From the NCBI GenBank assembly GCA_964571235.1, contig CAZNAI010000004.1, positions 620,001 to 684,000 on the forward strand: a DNA stretch of 64,000 nt. The letters run 5' to 3'. The position numbers and the translations under genes are program-made. Below the pieces are notes generated by a model. That model saw only the letters and a program-made list of their open reading frames with translations. It searched no databases and was not told the DNA's origin. Shown in pieces: positions 34,462-43,283 of the stretch. The DNA is from JACRAV01 sp964571235. GTDB taxonomy: Bacteria > Zixibacteria > MSB-5A5 > GN15 > FEB-12. Position 1 is the first letter of the stretch, and every line of letters begins with the position of its first letter.

Positions 34462-35967
34462 TTAGCTTTTCGACGTGTTCATCAACACGACTGTCCGGTT
34501 GAGTTTGGTGAGATATTTCTGGGCAACTTTCTGGATCGACTCGGGAGTAACCGCATTGATCCGGTCAAGTTCGCGGAACATCTCGCGCCAGTCACCCCAC
34601 TGGGTCTGGTAACCTGCAAGCTGAAACGCCAGACCCTGGTTGCCGCCGAGTTGATTGATGAATCTTGCTCTGGCGCGGGCCTGTATCCGCTTGACCTCTT
34701 CAAGCGGGATCAGCTCGGACTTCAATTTCTCCACTGCGTCGAGAATCTCTTTTTCGCACTCATCGTTGTCATGCCCGGCGGCTGGTACGGCGAAGACTCC
34801 GAACAGATTCGGATACTTGTCGCCGGGGAAACCGGTCAGCGCCTGCACTTGCACTGCAATTTTCTTTTCCTTGACCATCGTTTTGTACAGAATCGAAGTT
34901 CGGCCCGAGGCCAGGTAATCGGTCAGGGCATCAAGCGACGGCCGTTCGGGTGAGCATCCGTCCGGCACATGCCACCCGGCGAGGTAGACCGGCTGAGAGG
35001 GGTCTTCCATAAAGCTTCGTCTCTCACCCTGTTGAGGCGGCTCAACCGTGGCGATACGCGGTGGCGCCGGGCGATAGGGAATGCGGCCAAAGTATTTTTC
35101 GGCCAGAGCGAAGATCGCGTCGGCTTTGACATCACCCACAACCACAACCACCGCATTGGCGGGGGCGTAATACTTTTCAAAGAATGCCTTGGCTTCGTCA
35201 CGCGAGTAGTATTGGATGTCGGACATATTCCCAATACCGGAAACGCCGTACGGATGGGCCTTAAATGAGAGAGTCAGGAACTCCTCGACCATTCGACCGA
35301 TCGGCGAGGACTCAATGCGCATCCGGCGCTCTTCGGCTACCACATCCCGTTCTTTGTACATTTCGCGAAAGACCGGCGCTAAGAATCGTTCCGATTCGGT
35401 CGCGAACCAGAGTTCGGCTTTATTCGATGGCAACGAGTAGAAATAGACCGTGTTGTCCTCGCCGGTGCCGGCGTTAAGCCCGACCGCTCCCTCGCGCTCG
35501 ACCAACTGGCCAAAGGCATTAGGGACAACCAGCTCGTACGATTTTTCACGAGCCTCTTCGTAGGCGGCTGTCAAAGCCGCGATTTTGACTGAATCGGCAA
35601 ACCGACCGCGATTTCGTTCGTCACGCAACAGCATGAAGATGGAATCCTCGATCGCCATCAGCTTTTGCTCGGCCTCCCAGTCCTTAGTTCCGAGAGTTGA
35701 GGTCCCCTTGAATGCCATATGTTCAAACATATGGGCTATGCCGGTGTACCCCTTCGGGTCGTCGACCGCTCCGGCGTTGACATAGGTCACAAACGATGCG
35801 ACCGGCGCCTCGTGACGCTCCATGACCAATACTTTCAGTCCGTTTTTGAGTGTATGCTCCACGACTGAATTCTGGAGCTTGGTGAAATCAAACGCGAGGG
35901 CGGATGAACACCAGATGCCGACCAGCACAGCCGCGACGGCGACCGATCGATTCAGGCGAAACTGCAT
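34462..35967 (-). CDS. M16-family metallopeptidase, catalytic subunit
   Basis: Exported zinc peptidase of 501 residues. ATG 35967 is chosen because GGAGG lies 5 bases upstream and a signal peptide (ending SSALAFD) begins there. The inverted zinc motif HMFEH (H79, E82, H83) is intact within GYTGIAHMFEHMAFKGTSTLG, with the downstream Glu in the ESERFLAPVFREM region. A C-terminal M16 domain follows. It is transcribed first in a two-gene operon with an inactive M16 partner, as in bacterial and mitochondrial beta/alpha processing-peptidase pairs. Periplasmic or surface peptide degradation is likely. The intergenic 35968-36227 is shared with the divergent VWA gene. Confidence 0.9.
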   Translation of the reverse strand: MQFRLNRSVAVAAVLVGIWCSSALAFDFTKLQNSVVEHTLKNGLKVLVMERHEAPVASFVTYVNAGAVDDPKGYTGIAHMFEHMAFKGTSTLGTKDWEAEQKLMAIEDSIFMLLRDERNRGRFADSVKIAALTAAYEEAREKSYELVVPNAFGQLVEREGAVGLNAGTGEDNTVYFYSLPSNKAELWFATESERFLAPVFREMYKERDVVAEERRMRIESSPIGRMVEEFLTLSFKAHPYGVSGIGNMSDIQYYSRDEAKAFFEKYYAPANAVVVVVGDVKADAIFALAEKYFGRIPYRPAPPRIATVEPPQQGERRSFMEDPSQPVYLAGWHVPDGCSPERPSLDALTDYLASGRTSILYKTMVKEKKIAVQVQALTGFPGDKYPNLFGVFAVPAAGHDNDECEKEILDAVEKLKSELIPLEEVKRIQARARARFINQLGGNQGLAFQLAGYQTQWGDWREMFRELDRINAVTPESIQKVAQKYLTKLNRTVVLMNTSKS

Positions 35968-36227
35968 TGATACCTCCATGGTAATCGAGAATTGGATGTC
36001 AAAGTTGAACGAATAAACAGAAGCTGGATGGGCATGTCAAGTTGTCGATCTGTGTGGCGGTGCTGAATGAAAGGCGGGGGAATAGGCATACCTGTCCAGC
36101 TATTCCCTACGATTCGGTTGCGCAAAATGTTACCTGCGCCCGTCAAAATAGCAGGGAAGATTTTCTCGCCTGGGCGGTATTCCTCTTGAAAGAAGAGGTA
36201 ACGGAAAGGTATTCAAAGGAGGTACGT

Positions 36228-38243
36228 ATGAAACGGGTGCTTTACACCACCACAATGATCCTCTTACTGATCGCCATGATGACGGCCGCCAGCCAGGCCG
36301 GCCAGTTTGGCGCTATCAAAGGAAGGATCACCGACGCCGCCACCGGCGACCCAGCCGTCGGTGTCTCTGTTCAGATCAAAGGGTCAGCCGTCGGAGCCCT
36401 AACCGATTTGGATGGCAACTTTGTCATCAAGCGGGTCGACCCTGGGACTTATGTGCTCGTGATTTCGGGGGTCGGGTACGGCCGAGTCGAAATTCTGGAT
36501 GTCGAGGTGAAGAGTGATTTGACGACCGAAATAGTCCAATCGCTACAACTCAAGGCAATCGCGGATTCTTCCACGCAGACTTTAAAAGCCAAGCGGGATG
36601 TAATCAGCAAATTCGGGGTGAGCGGACAAGTACAGAAAGAGAAGGACCAGCCAAGCAAGCGGGCGCCAGAGGCGTCCGCTGGAGTCGATGTGCAAACCGA
36701 GGTACACAAGCCGACTGTGGACAGTCGAATATTTGTGCGGGGTTCGCGGGCCGGAGAAGTGGCGTATATCCTCAACGGAGTGCCGATAACCGACCCTTTG
36801 GCGGGCTTACAGCAATCAGCATTGCCGCCTTTTGACATGAATTTTCGTGATTACGGCACCAACGGCTGGACTCGCGCCTCGGCCGATCCGCTGTCGACAT
36901 TTGCAATCGATGTCGACGACGCCTCGTTTAACATCGTCAAGCAATACCTGATCGACGGCAATCTGCCGCCGGCCGACGCTGTGCGAGTGGAAGAGTTTAT
37001 CAATCACTTCAATTATGGCTACCGGGGTCCGACCAACGGCAAGTTCCGCGTCTTCACCGAAACCACGCTGTCGCCGTTTGACAATCAGTCGGCCTTCTTG
37101 AAAATTGGTGTGAAGGGGAGAGAGGTAGTCGAATCTCAGCGTCTCCCGCTCCGGCTGACTTTGGTGATCGACGTCTCCGGTTCAATGGGGTACGACAATC
37201 GGCTTGAGTTGGTCAAGCGCGCCGTTGATATGCTCGTCGACCGGATGACCGCTGACGACCAAATTGGCATCATCGCCTTCGGTTCGACTGCGCGAGTTGC
37301 GCTCTCGCCGACTACCGGCGATAAAAAGCGCTCTATTCGGCAGGTGATTCATAGTCTGCATGCCGACGGCTCTACCTATGCCGAAGCCGGCCTCAAGCTC
37401 GGATACAGAGTCGCCAATGAGCAATACCAAGCCGGAAGCACCAACCGGATCATCTTGTGTAGCGACGGCGTCGCCAATGTCGGACAGACCGGCCCCGAAG
37501 CAATCATGAGCGAAGTAACTCAGAATTCGCGCACGGGCATCACGCTCTCGACCTTTGGTTTCGGAATGGGGAACTACAACGACGTCTTAATGGAGAAGTT
37601 GGCTCAAAAAGGCAACGGTCGGTATGCCTACATCAACAATTGGGACGAAGCCCAGCGGCAGTTTGTTGAGCAGTTAGTGTCCAACGTGCAAGTGCTGGCC
37701 CGCGATGTAAAAATCCAGGTCGCGTTCGATCAGGCAAGCGTTGCCTCATACCGTTTGATTGGATATGAAAACCGAGCAGTCGCCGACAACAAGTTTCGCG
37801 ACAACAAAACCGACGGCGGCGAAATTGGCGCGGGGCACGAAGTGACCGCTGTTTACGAGATTCGCCTAGCCAAACGGTCCCGCTCGGCCCAGCTTGCCTC
37901 GGTCACTGTTCGCTGGAAAGAACCGAATCAACGCACCGTTCAGGAATTAACCGAGTCAGCTACCCTTGACCGTCGTCCGATCCAATTTGGCTCGATCCGC
38001 CCAGAGCTTCAACTGGCAGTCGTTGCCTCACGGTTTGGCGAAATGCTGAAAGGAACGACTTTCTCGGAAGAGACATCATACGATGAACTGCAGAGCTTGG
38101 CCGAGAATATCTCCCGCCGGCTCCCCGGCGAGCAGACCCGCGAACTTGTCGATCTGATTTCTCGCGCCCGCAACCTGACTGAAGGGTACGAGTATTATCA
38201 CGCTTCAGACGACGAAGATGACGACTACAACTACAAGCGATAG
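36228..38243 (+). CDS. VWA-domain (YfbK-like) protein with carboxypeptidase-regulatory-like and TonB-plug-like N-terminus
   Basis: Exported protein of 671 residues; ATG 36228 has a strong AAGGAGGT site at 36216-36223. After the signal peptide, a CarboxypepD_reg-like beta-sandwich (GAIKGRITDAATGDPAVGVS to about residue 110) is followed by a short TonB-receptor-plug-like piece (DSRIFVRGSRAGEVAYILNG), with no barrel. Then comes the YfbK N-terminal region (FRDYGTNGWTRAS, STFAIDVDDASF, ADAVRVEEFINHFNYGY). The VWA domain has the MIDAS motif DVSGSMG (around residue 315), and a C-terminal DUF3520-like region ends the protein. It is closed by an intrinsic terminator. The molecular role is unknown. Confidence 0.88.
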   Translation: MKRVLYTTTMILLLIAMMTAASQAGQFGAIKGRITDAATGDPAVGVSVQIKGSAVGALTDLDGNFVIKRVDPGTYVLVISGVGYGRVEILDVEVKSDLTTEIVQSLQLKAIADSSTQTLKAKRDVISKFGVSGQVQKEKDQPSKRAPEASAGVDVQTEVHKPTVDSRIFVRGSRAGEVAYILNGVPITDPLAGLQQSALPPFDMNFRDYGTNGWTRASADPLSTFAIDVDDASFNIVKQYLIDGNLPPADAVRVEEFINHFNYGYRGPTNGKFRVFTETTLSPFDNQSAFLKIGVKGREVVESQRLPLRLTLVIDVSGSMGYDNRLELVKRAVDMLVDRMTADDQIGIIAFGSTARVALSPTTGDKKRSIRQVIHSLHADGSTYAEAGLKLGYRVANEQYQAGSTNRIILCSDGVANVGQTGPEAIMSEVTQNSRTGITLSTFGFGMGNYNDVLMEKLAQKGNGRYAYINNWDEAQRQFVEQLVSNVQVLARDVKIQVAFDQASVASYRLIGYENRAVADNKFRDNKTDGGEIGAGHEVTAVYEIRLAKRSRSAQLASVTVRWKEPNQRTVQELTESATLDRRPIQFGSIRPELQLAVVASRFGEMLKGTTFSEETSYDELQSLAENISRRLPGEQTRELVDLISRARNLTEGYEYYHASDDEDDDYNYKR

Positions 38244-38266
38244 AAAGCCCCTCTATTCCCAAAAGA

Positions 38267-38297
38267 AAGGGCGGAGCCAATCGGCTCCGCCCTTCTT
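38267..38297. terminator. Bidirectional intrinsic terminator
   Basis: A 12-bp perfect stem AAGGGCGGAGCC / GGCTCCGCCCTT with loop AATC; on the minus strand it is followed by TCTTTTG and on the plus strand by CTTCTTC. It separates the VWA gene (plus) from the phosphorylase gene (minus). Confidence 0.85.
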
Positions 38298-38302
38298 CAT
38301 GT

Positions 38303-38329
38303 ACTGCTCAAAATGCACTGCTCAAAATG
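38303..38329. repeat. Short tandem direct repeat
   Basis: ACTGCTCAAAATG occurs twice in a row (38303-38315 and 38317-38329), separated by a single C. It lies directly beside a palindromic dispersed-type repeat in the same convergent gap, which may be a duplication scar. Confidence 0.6.
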
Positions 38330-38342
38330 TCGTCCCCAAATC

Positions 38343-38386
38343 CGTCGTTGCGAGGAGCGCCGTCCGCGACGCGACGAAGCAATCTC
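38343..38386. repeat. Dispersed palindromic repeat, GTCATTGCGAGGAGC type
   Basis: The 44-base stretch begins CGTCGTTGCGAGGAGCG and ends GCGACGAAGCAATCTC, with complementary ends TTGC / GCAA. It matches the well-known extragenic repeat with ends GTCATTGCGAGG and CGAAGCAATCTC found in many unrelated bacterial genomes. It lies 9 bases from the stop of the phosphorylase gene. Only one copy was seen in this window. Confidence 0.6.
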
Positions 38387-38394
38387 TCTTTCCA

Positions 38395-40968
38395 CTACTG
38401 CCAGTAACTGATCAGCTTCGGTCTCTTATTGTGTAGCAGATGCTCGTTCCTGGGAAGAACTCGCGCAGTAATCCCAAATCGTCCCGACTCGGTGCAGATG
38501 ATCTCACCTTTGTATGTGTACGTCCCCTCGGTTGATCCCTCCGGAGGACGCGAACCGTTCAGACTGGTCAGAACAGCATTAGGAGCCTGAATCTCTTCGC
38601 GCGAATTGAGTCGTCCGGTGACAACTTCAACCTGTACGTCGTCAGGCGTAAGCGTACCCAGTCGAACTTTCATTTTCACCGGTATCCTCTGCCCGACATG
38701 GACCGTCACATCCGTCTCTCCCAGTTCAATGTCGGTGATCGCAATAGCCTCCCAGCTTTGGGCAACTTTGTCCATCCATGTGGAGACGCTTCTATCGACC
38801 GCAAAGTTATCTGAACGGAGAATTCGAGCGGCGCCGATCGCCGGAACGTAGAACTGATTGGCGTAATCCATCAGCATCCGCTGGGCCGAGAATTGCTCAC
38901 CGGCCATCTGAATCGACTTTTTCATCTTGTAAATCCATCGCTCCGGAATCTCGATTTCGTTGCGATGATAAAATAGCGGCACAACTTCGCGTTCGAGCAC
39001 GCTGTACAACGATTCGGAATCCATCGTATCCTGCACCGATGCGTTCCCGAATTCCTCGCCATTGCCGATCTTGAAACCGGTTTCGTCGTTGTACCCTTCA
39101 TCCCACCAGCCGTCGAGAATCGAACAATTGAGCGCCCCGTTCAGGGCGGCTTTCATACCCGAGGTTCCCGAGGCTTCTTCCGGCCGACGCGGATTATTAA
39201 GCCAGACATCGACTCCCTGCACCAAATAACGGGCGATATTGATGTCATAATCTTCGAGAAAAATCACCCGGTTGCGGAACCGTTTGTCTTTGGTGAATTC
39301 GACAATCGTCTTAATGATCTCTTTTCCGGGATGATCAAGCGGGTGCGCCTTGCCGGCAATGATTACCTGCACCGGCATTTTGTCGTTGTTGAGAATCTTT
39401 TCCAGCCGATCCAGATCGTGGAACAGAAGTGAGCCACGTTTATACGTCGAAAAGCGGCGGGCAAATCCTATTGTCAAAATATTCGGATCGAGAATCTGAT
39501 CGGCCTGCTGAATGTCGATACTCGGCGCTCCGCCGCGAATCAACTGGCGTTTGTAATGTTTGCGGGCAAAGAATATCAGCCGTTCGCGCCGTTTGCAGTG
39601 CACGCGCCAGAGTTCGACACTCGGAATCCTGTTTACCTTTTCCCAGACCTCGGGGGCGCCGGGACGTTCGGTGTATCGCTCTCCGAAATATGACTCGTAC
39701 AGCTCTTTGAGGTCATGCGAAATCCACGACGCCGGGTGGACGCCGTTGGTGACCGACTGAATCGGGACTTCTTCAACCGGCAGATTAGGCCAGATATGAT
39801 GCCACATTTGGCGAGATACTTTACCGTGGAGGGCCGAAACGCCGTTACAGAAAGCGGCCGACTTGAGCGCGGCGACCGTCATGCCAAACTGCTCGTTCTC
39901 GTCGCCGGGGTTGACTCTGCCCATCGCCAGAAAGTCCTGCCACGAAAGGCCAAGTTGACGAACCGCGTCACCCAAATAACGCTGAATCAATACCGGGTCG
40001 AATTTCTCGTTTCCGGCTGGGACTGGAGTATGGGTGGTGAAAACAGTTGTGGTCCAGACATACTGCATTGCTTCAGCAAAACTCAACTGATGTTCCTGCA
40101 TCAACACCCGCAAACGCTCCAGTGTCAGAAACCAGGAGTGGCCTTCGTTGCAGTGATAAATATCCGGAGAGAGACCAAGTAGTTTGAGCGCCTTCACGCC
40201 GCCGACACCGAGAACAATCTCCTGCCGGATTCGCATGTCCTTGTCGCCACCGTAGAGTACATCGGTAATCTCGCGGGCCTTCGATGAATTTTCCGGTACA
40301 TTGGTGTCAAGCAGATAAAGCGGGATCACGCCCACCGTGACTTTCCAAATCTGAACCTGCACCGGAACACCGTCCAGAGCGATGCTGAATTTGAGCGGGC
40401 GGCCTTCGGTGTCGGTAACCAGTTCGACAGGCATGTGATACCAGTCGTTTTCTTCGTACCGTTCCTGTTGCCAGCCGTCGGTTGCCAGGTGTTGCCTGAA
40501 ATATCCGTAGCGATAGAGTAGTCCCACCGCCACCATCGGCAGTCCGAGATCTGAGCCGGATTTGAGAGTGTCGCCCGACAGAACACCAAGCCCTCCGGAG
40601 TAAACGGGCAGGCCGGTATCGAGTCCGTATTCTAAAGAGAAGTAGGCGATTGTGCTGTCGGAAAGTTGTGGGTACTTGTGTCCGAACCAGCGCTTCTGCG
40701 AAAGGTAGTGCTTGTACCGCCGGTAGGTCTTGTCCAGGTTTGCCAGAAATCCTTCGTCCTCAGCGGCTTTCAGCAGGCGTTGCTGAGGAAGGTGCGAGAG
40801 CATCTCGATAGGATTCTGGGCCGTCTCTTCCCACAGGTCTGGATCGAGACTGATAAACAAATTCACCAGATCCCAATTCCAGGAATACCAAAGATTGTTG
40901 GCCATTTCCTGAAGCGGACGAATCCGCTCGGGCACGCTAGGAAGAACCAAAAGTTGTTTTACGCGCAT
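38395..40968 (-). CDS. glgP: Alpha-glucan (glycogen/maltodextrin) phosphorylase
   Basis: PLP-dependent enzyme of about 857 residues that releases glucose 1-phosphate from alpha-1,4-glucans. It has the short DUF3417 N-terminal region (LVLPSVPERIRPLQEMANNL) typical of the archaeal/Thermotoga-type GlgP branch. Active-site segments are SLEYGLDTGLPVYSGGLGVL, HCNEGHSWFL, SVTNGVHPASW, FARRFSTYKRGSL and the C-terminal SGTSGMKAALNG. The PLP lysine region is recognised by EASGTSGMK. ATG 40968 (MRVKQLLVLPS) is the family start; ATG 41001 would add 11 residues. The 247-base gap to the divergent phosphofructokinase gene holds both promoters. Confidence 0.93.
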   Translation of the reverse strand: MRVKQLLVLPSVPERIRPLQEMANNLWYSWNWDLVNLFISLDPDLWEETAQNPIEMLSHLPQQRLLKAAEDEGFLANLDKTYRRYKHYLSQKRWFGHKYPQLSDSTIAYFSLEYGLDTGLPVYSGGLGVLSGDTLKSGSDLGLPMVAVGLLYRYGYFRQHLATDGWQQERYEENDWYHMPVELVTDTEGRPLKFSIALDGVPVQVQIWKVTVGVIPLYLLDTNVPENSSKAREITDVLYGGDKDMRIRQEIVLGVGGVKALKLLGLSPDIYHCNEGHSWFLTLERLRVLMQEHQLSFAEAMQYVWTTTVFTTHTPVPAGNEKFDPVLIQRYLGDAVRQLGLSWQDFLAMGRVNPGDENEQFGMTVAALKSAAFCNGVSALHGKVSRQMWHHIWPNLPVEEVPIQSVTNGVHPASWISHDLKELYESYFGERYTERPGAPEVWEKVNRIPSVELWRVHCKRRERLIFFARKHYKRQLIRGGAPSIDIQQADQILDPNILTIGFARRFSTYKRGSLLFHDLDRLEKILNNDKMPVQVIIAGKAHPLDHPGKEIIKTIVEFTKDKRFRNRVIFLEDYDINIARYLVQGVDVWLNNPRRPEEASGTSGMKAALNGALNCSILDGWWDEGYNDETGFKIGNGEEFGNASVQDTMDSESLYSVLEREVVPLFYHRNEIEIPERWIYKMKKSIQMAGEQFSAQRMLMDYANQFYVPAIGAARILRSDNFAVDRSVSTWMDKVAQSWEAIAITDIELGETDVTVHVGQRIPVKMKVRLGTLTPDDVQVEVVTGRLNSREEIQAPNAVLTSLNGSRPPEGSTEGTYTYKGEIICTESGRFGITARVLPRNEHLLHNKRPKLISYWQ

Positions 40969-41215
40969 GAGCATCCTGATCGGGGGGGGATAGGGGTACA
41001 ATACTTGGCCACCCGAACAAGAGTAATATCGGCCTGAACCTGTGGTAGGTTAACCGTAGCGGGGAAGACAACTGATCCTACTGCAATCATTTCGGGCGCA
41101 TCCATGCCTTAACTGCCGGCGAAAATTGCCGACAAGACTGTAAGATATGGTAAAAAACCCTGAAATTGAAACAATACTGTTTTTCCGCCCCTAATTGCTT
41201 AGACTACATACCACT

Positions 41216-42346
41216 ATGAAACGACAAACCAGACGAATCGGAGTCCTGACCGGCGGGGGAGATTGCCCCGGCCTCAACGCTGTTCTTCGCGCAATCGTGC
41301 GCACCGCCCAAAACGATTACGACATGGAAGTGATCGGTTTTTCCGACGGCTACGAAGGGCTGATCGAAAACCGCTTTCGTGTCCTTGGTTCCAAAGACGT
41401 TTCCGGTATTCTCTCTCAGGGTGGGACAATACTGGGGACTTCAAACCGGGCTGACCCCTTCAAATATCCGGTCATGCAGGGTGATGAAGAGTTTGTCTAT
41501 CTTGATCGCTCCCAGCAGGGTGTTCTCAATTACGAATCGCTTGGCCTTGAGGCACTCATAGCAATCGGCGGTGATGGCACCATGGCCGCCTCTGCCGGGA
41601 TGGCCGCCAAAGGTCTTCAGATAGTTGGTGTGCCCAAGACAATCGATAATGATCTGATGGGCACCGATGTAACTTTCGGATTCGATACCGCTCTTCAGAT
41701 CGCCACCGACGCCATTGACCGAATTCACACCACCGCGCAGTCGCACCACCGGGTGATGCTGGTCGAAGTAATGGGTCGGTATGCCGGATGGATCGCCCTT
41801 GGCGCCGGTTTGGCCGGCGGCGGAGACATTATTCTGATTCCGGAGATTCCGTATGATATCAGTGCTATCTGTGACGCGATCCGGCGTCGCAACGCTCAGG
41901 GTAAAACATTTTCTATCGTCGTGGTCGGCGAGGGGGCGCACCCGATGGGCGGGCAGATGCATGTCAGTAGAACAGTGAAGAATTCTCCCGACGCCATCCG
42001 CCTGGGTGGCGTATCCCACCGAATTGCGGCCCAACTTGAAGCGCTCACTCATATCGAGTGCCGCGTCACCATTCTTGGGCATCTCTTGCGCGGTGGAAGT
42101 CCCAGCGCTCATGACCGGATGTTGGCAATGCGCTTTGGCATAGAAGCAGTGCATCTGGTGGCAAACGGAAACACCGGTCGAATGGTCTCGCTTCGCGGAA
42201 ATGAAATTACGTCGATTCCGATTTCCGAAGTGGCAGGGAAACAACGAAAAGTTACCCCCGACCATCCGTGGATCAAAGCGGCCAATTCGCTGGGTATTTG
42301 TCTCGGGGCGCCGGTTGAGGTCCCGCTTGAAGAGTATGTATCCTGA
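41216..42346 (+). CDS. pfkA: 6-phosphofructokinase
   Basis: Glycolytic enzyme of 376 residues that phosphorylates fructose 6-phosphate. The substrate loop GGGDCPGLNAVLRA, the nucleotide loop AIGGDGTMA, the catalytic PKTIDNDL and the allosteric/substrate motif MGRYAGWIAL are all present. Gly in GGDGT with Lys in PKTIDND is the combination described for ATP-dependent 'group III' actinobacterial-type enzymes, while strictly PPi-dependent ones have GGDDT. ATP use is therefore likely but not certain. There is no ribosome site before ATG 41216; a TTG at 41195 would add seven residues. Confidence 0.92.
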   Translation: MKRQTRRIGVLTGGGDCPGLNAVLRAIVRTAQNDYDMEVIGFSDGYEGLIENRFRVLGSKDVSGILSQGGTILGTSNRADPFKYPVMQGDEEFVYLDRSQQGVLNYESLGLEALIAIGGDGTMAASAGMAAKGLQIVGVPKTIDNDLMGTDVTFGFDTALQIATDAIDRIHTTAQSHHRVMLVEVMGRYAGWIALGAGLAGGGDIILIPEIPYDISAICDAIRRRNAQGKTFSIVVVGEGAHPMGGQMHVSRTVKNSPDAIRLGGVSHRIAAQLEALTHIECRVTILGHLLRGGSPSAHDRMLAMRFGIEAVHLVANGNTGRMVSLRGNEITSIPISEVAGKQRKVTPDHPWIKAANSLGICLGAPVEVPLEEYVS

Positions 42347-42400
42347 TCGAGAAGATGCGATCAGCAAGGGTCTTTAGTCACAGGAGTGCAGTCTACACCA

Positions 42401-43267
42401 ATGGGATCACCAATTAATCGCCGGAAATTGATCGAACGACTCAAAACTTCGCCGGCCTACCGGGTCGCCTACAAAGACCCCGATTTTCTTGCCGCCCGCG
42501 ACACTCGCGCCAGCCGACTACAACTCGAACTAATGAAAGCCGAACTGCTGATGCAGGCGCATCAGATCAGGTCGACCGTTGTGGTATTTGGCGGAACGCG
42601 CATCGCCGAACCGAAAGATGCCCGCCGCGTTGTCCGAGAACTCGAAATCAAACTCAAGAGAAAACCCAGCGACAAAGAACTGCGCCGCCGCATGGCGGTT
42701 GCGCGAGCGGTGCTGGCCAAATCGAAATACTACGACGAGGCCCGCGAATTCGCCCGGTTGGTTTCAACCGAATGCCAGAGTAACAAGCCGCATGACTATG
42801 TAATCGTCACCGGTGGCGGGCCGGGGATCATGGAAGCCGCCAACCGCGGCGCCTATGAAGTTGGCGCTAAGTCAATCGGCCTCAATATCACTCTGCCGAT
42901 GGAACAGGAACCGAACGCTTTCATCGATCCGGAACTCTGTCTGCAATTTCATTACTTTGCCATTCGCAAAATGCACTTCCTGATGCGGGCCAAAGCACTC
43001 TTAGCTTTTCCCGGGGGATATGGCACCCTCGACGAATTATTCGAGGCGCTCACGCTCGTCCAAACCCGTAAAGTCGACCGCCTTCCCATCGTCCTATTTG
43101 GCGAAACTTACTGGCGCAATGTGATCAACTTTGATTATCTGGTGCAGGAGGGGACAATCGACCCCGACGACATCAAGCTCTTTGTCTACGCCGACAAAGC
43201 GGCCGACGCCTGGAAATATATCAAATACTTCTGGCAGGCCGAAGGAAACGGCAAGAACGGCAAGTAG
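42401..43267 (+). CDS. LOG-family (TIGR00730) Rossmann-fold protein
   Basis: A 288-residue protein with the two hallmark motifs GGGPGIMEAANRGA and PGGYGTLDELFEALTLVQ (PGGxGTxxE). These define cytokinin-riboside-monophosphate phosphoribohydrolase/LOG-type nucleotide hydrolases. It is longer than the minimal LOG proteins because of a basic N-terminal helix region of about 100 residues (rich in Arg and Lys), as in the larger bacterial branch. ATG 42401 is used because AGGAG lies upstream; a GTG at 42386 is too close to it. Its C-terminal codons fall inside a palindrome shared with the convergent nitroreductase gene. Confidence 0.85.
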   Translation: MGSPINRRKLIERLKTSPAYRVAYKDPDFLAARDTRASRLQLELMKAELLMQAHQIRSTVVVFGGTRIAEPKDARRVVRELEIKLKRKPSDKELRRRMAVARAVLAKSKYYDEAREFARLVSTECQSNKPHDYVIVTGGGPGIMEAANRGAYEVGAKSIGLNITLPMEQEPNAFIDPELCLQFHYFAIRKMHFLMRAKALLAFPGGYGTLDELFEALTLVQTRKVDRLPIVLFGETYWRNVINFDYLVQEGTIDPDDIKLFVYADKAADAWKYIKYFWQAEGNGKNGK

Positions 43268-43283
43268 CCCATCGGGCTACTTG
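43261..43283. other. Palindrome spanning two convergent stop codons
   Basis: A perfect 10-bp inverted repeat CAAGTAGCCC / GGGCTACTTG with loop ATC. It includes the stop codon of the LOG-family gene (TAG 43265-43267) and of the nitroreductase gene (CTA 43277-43279 on plus). The two C-termini read GK and VK through it. It is the likely transcription barrier between the two genes, though T-runs are weak on both sides. Confidence 0.65.

Noticed and set aside
36042..36227. N-terminal extension of the VWA protein from 36042
   Set aside because: The extension lacks a ribosome site and would bury the AAGGAGGT and signal peptide that begin the protein at 36228.
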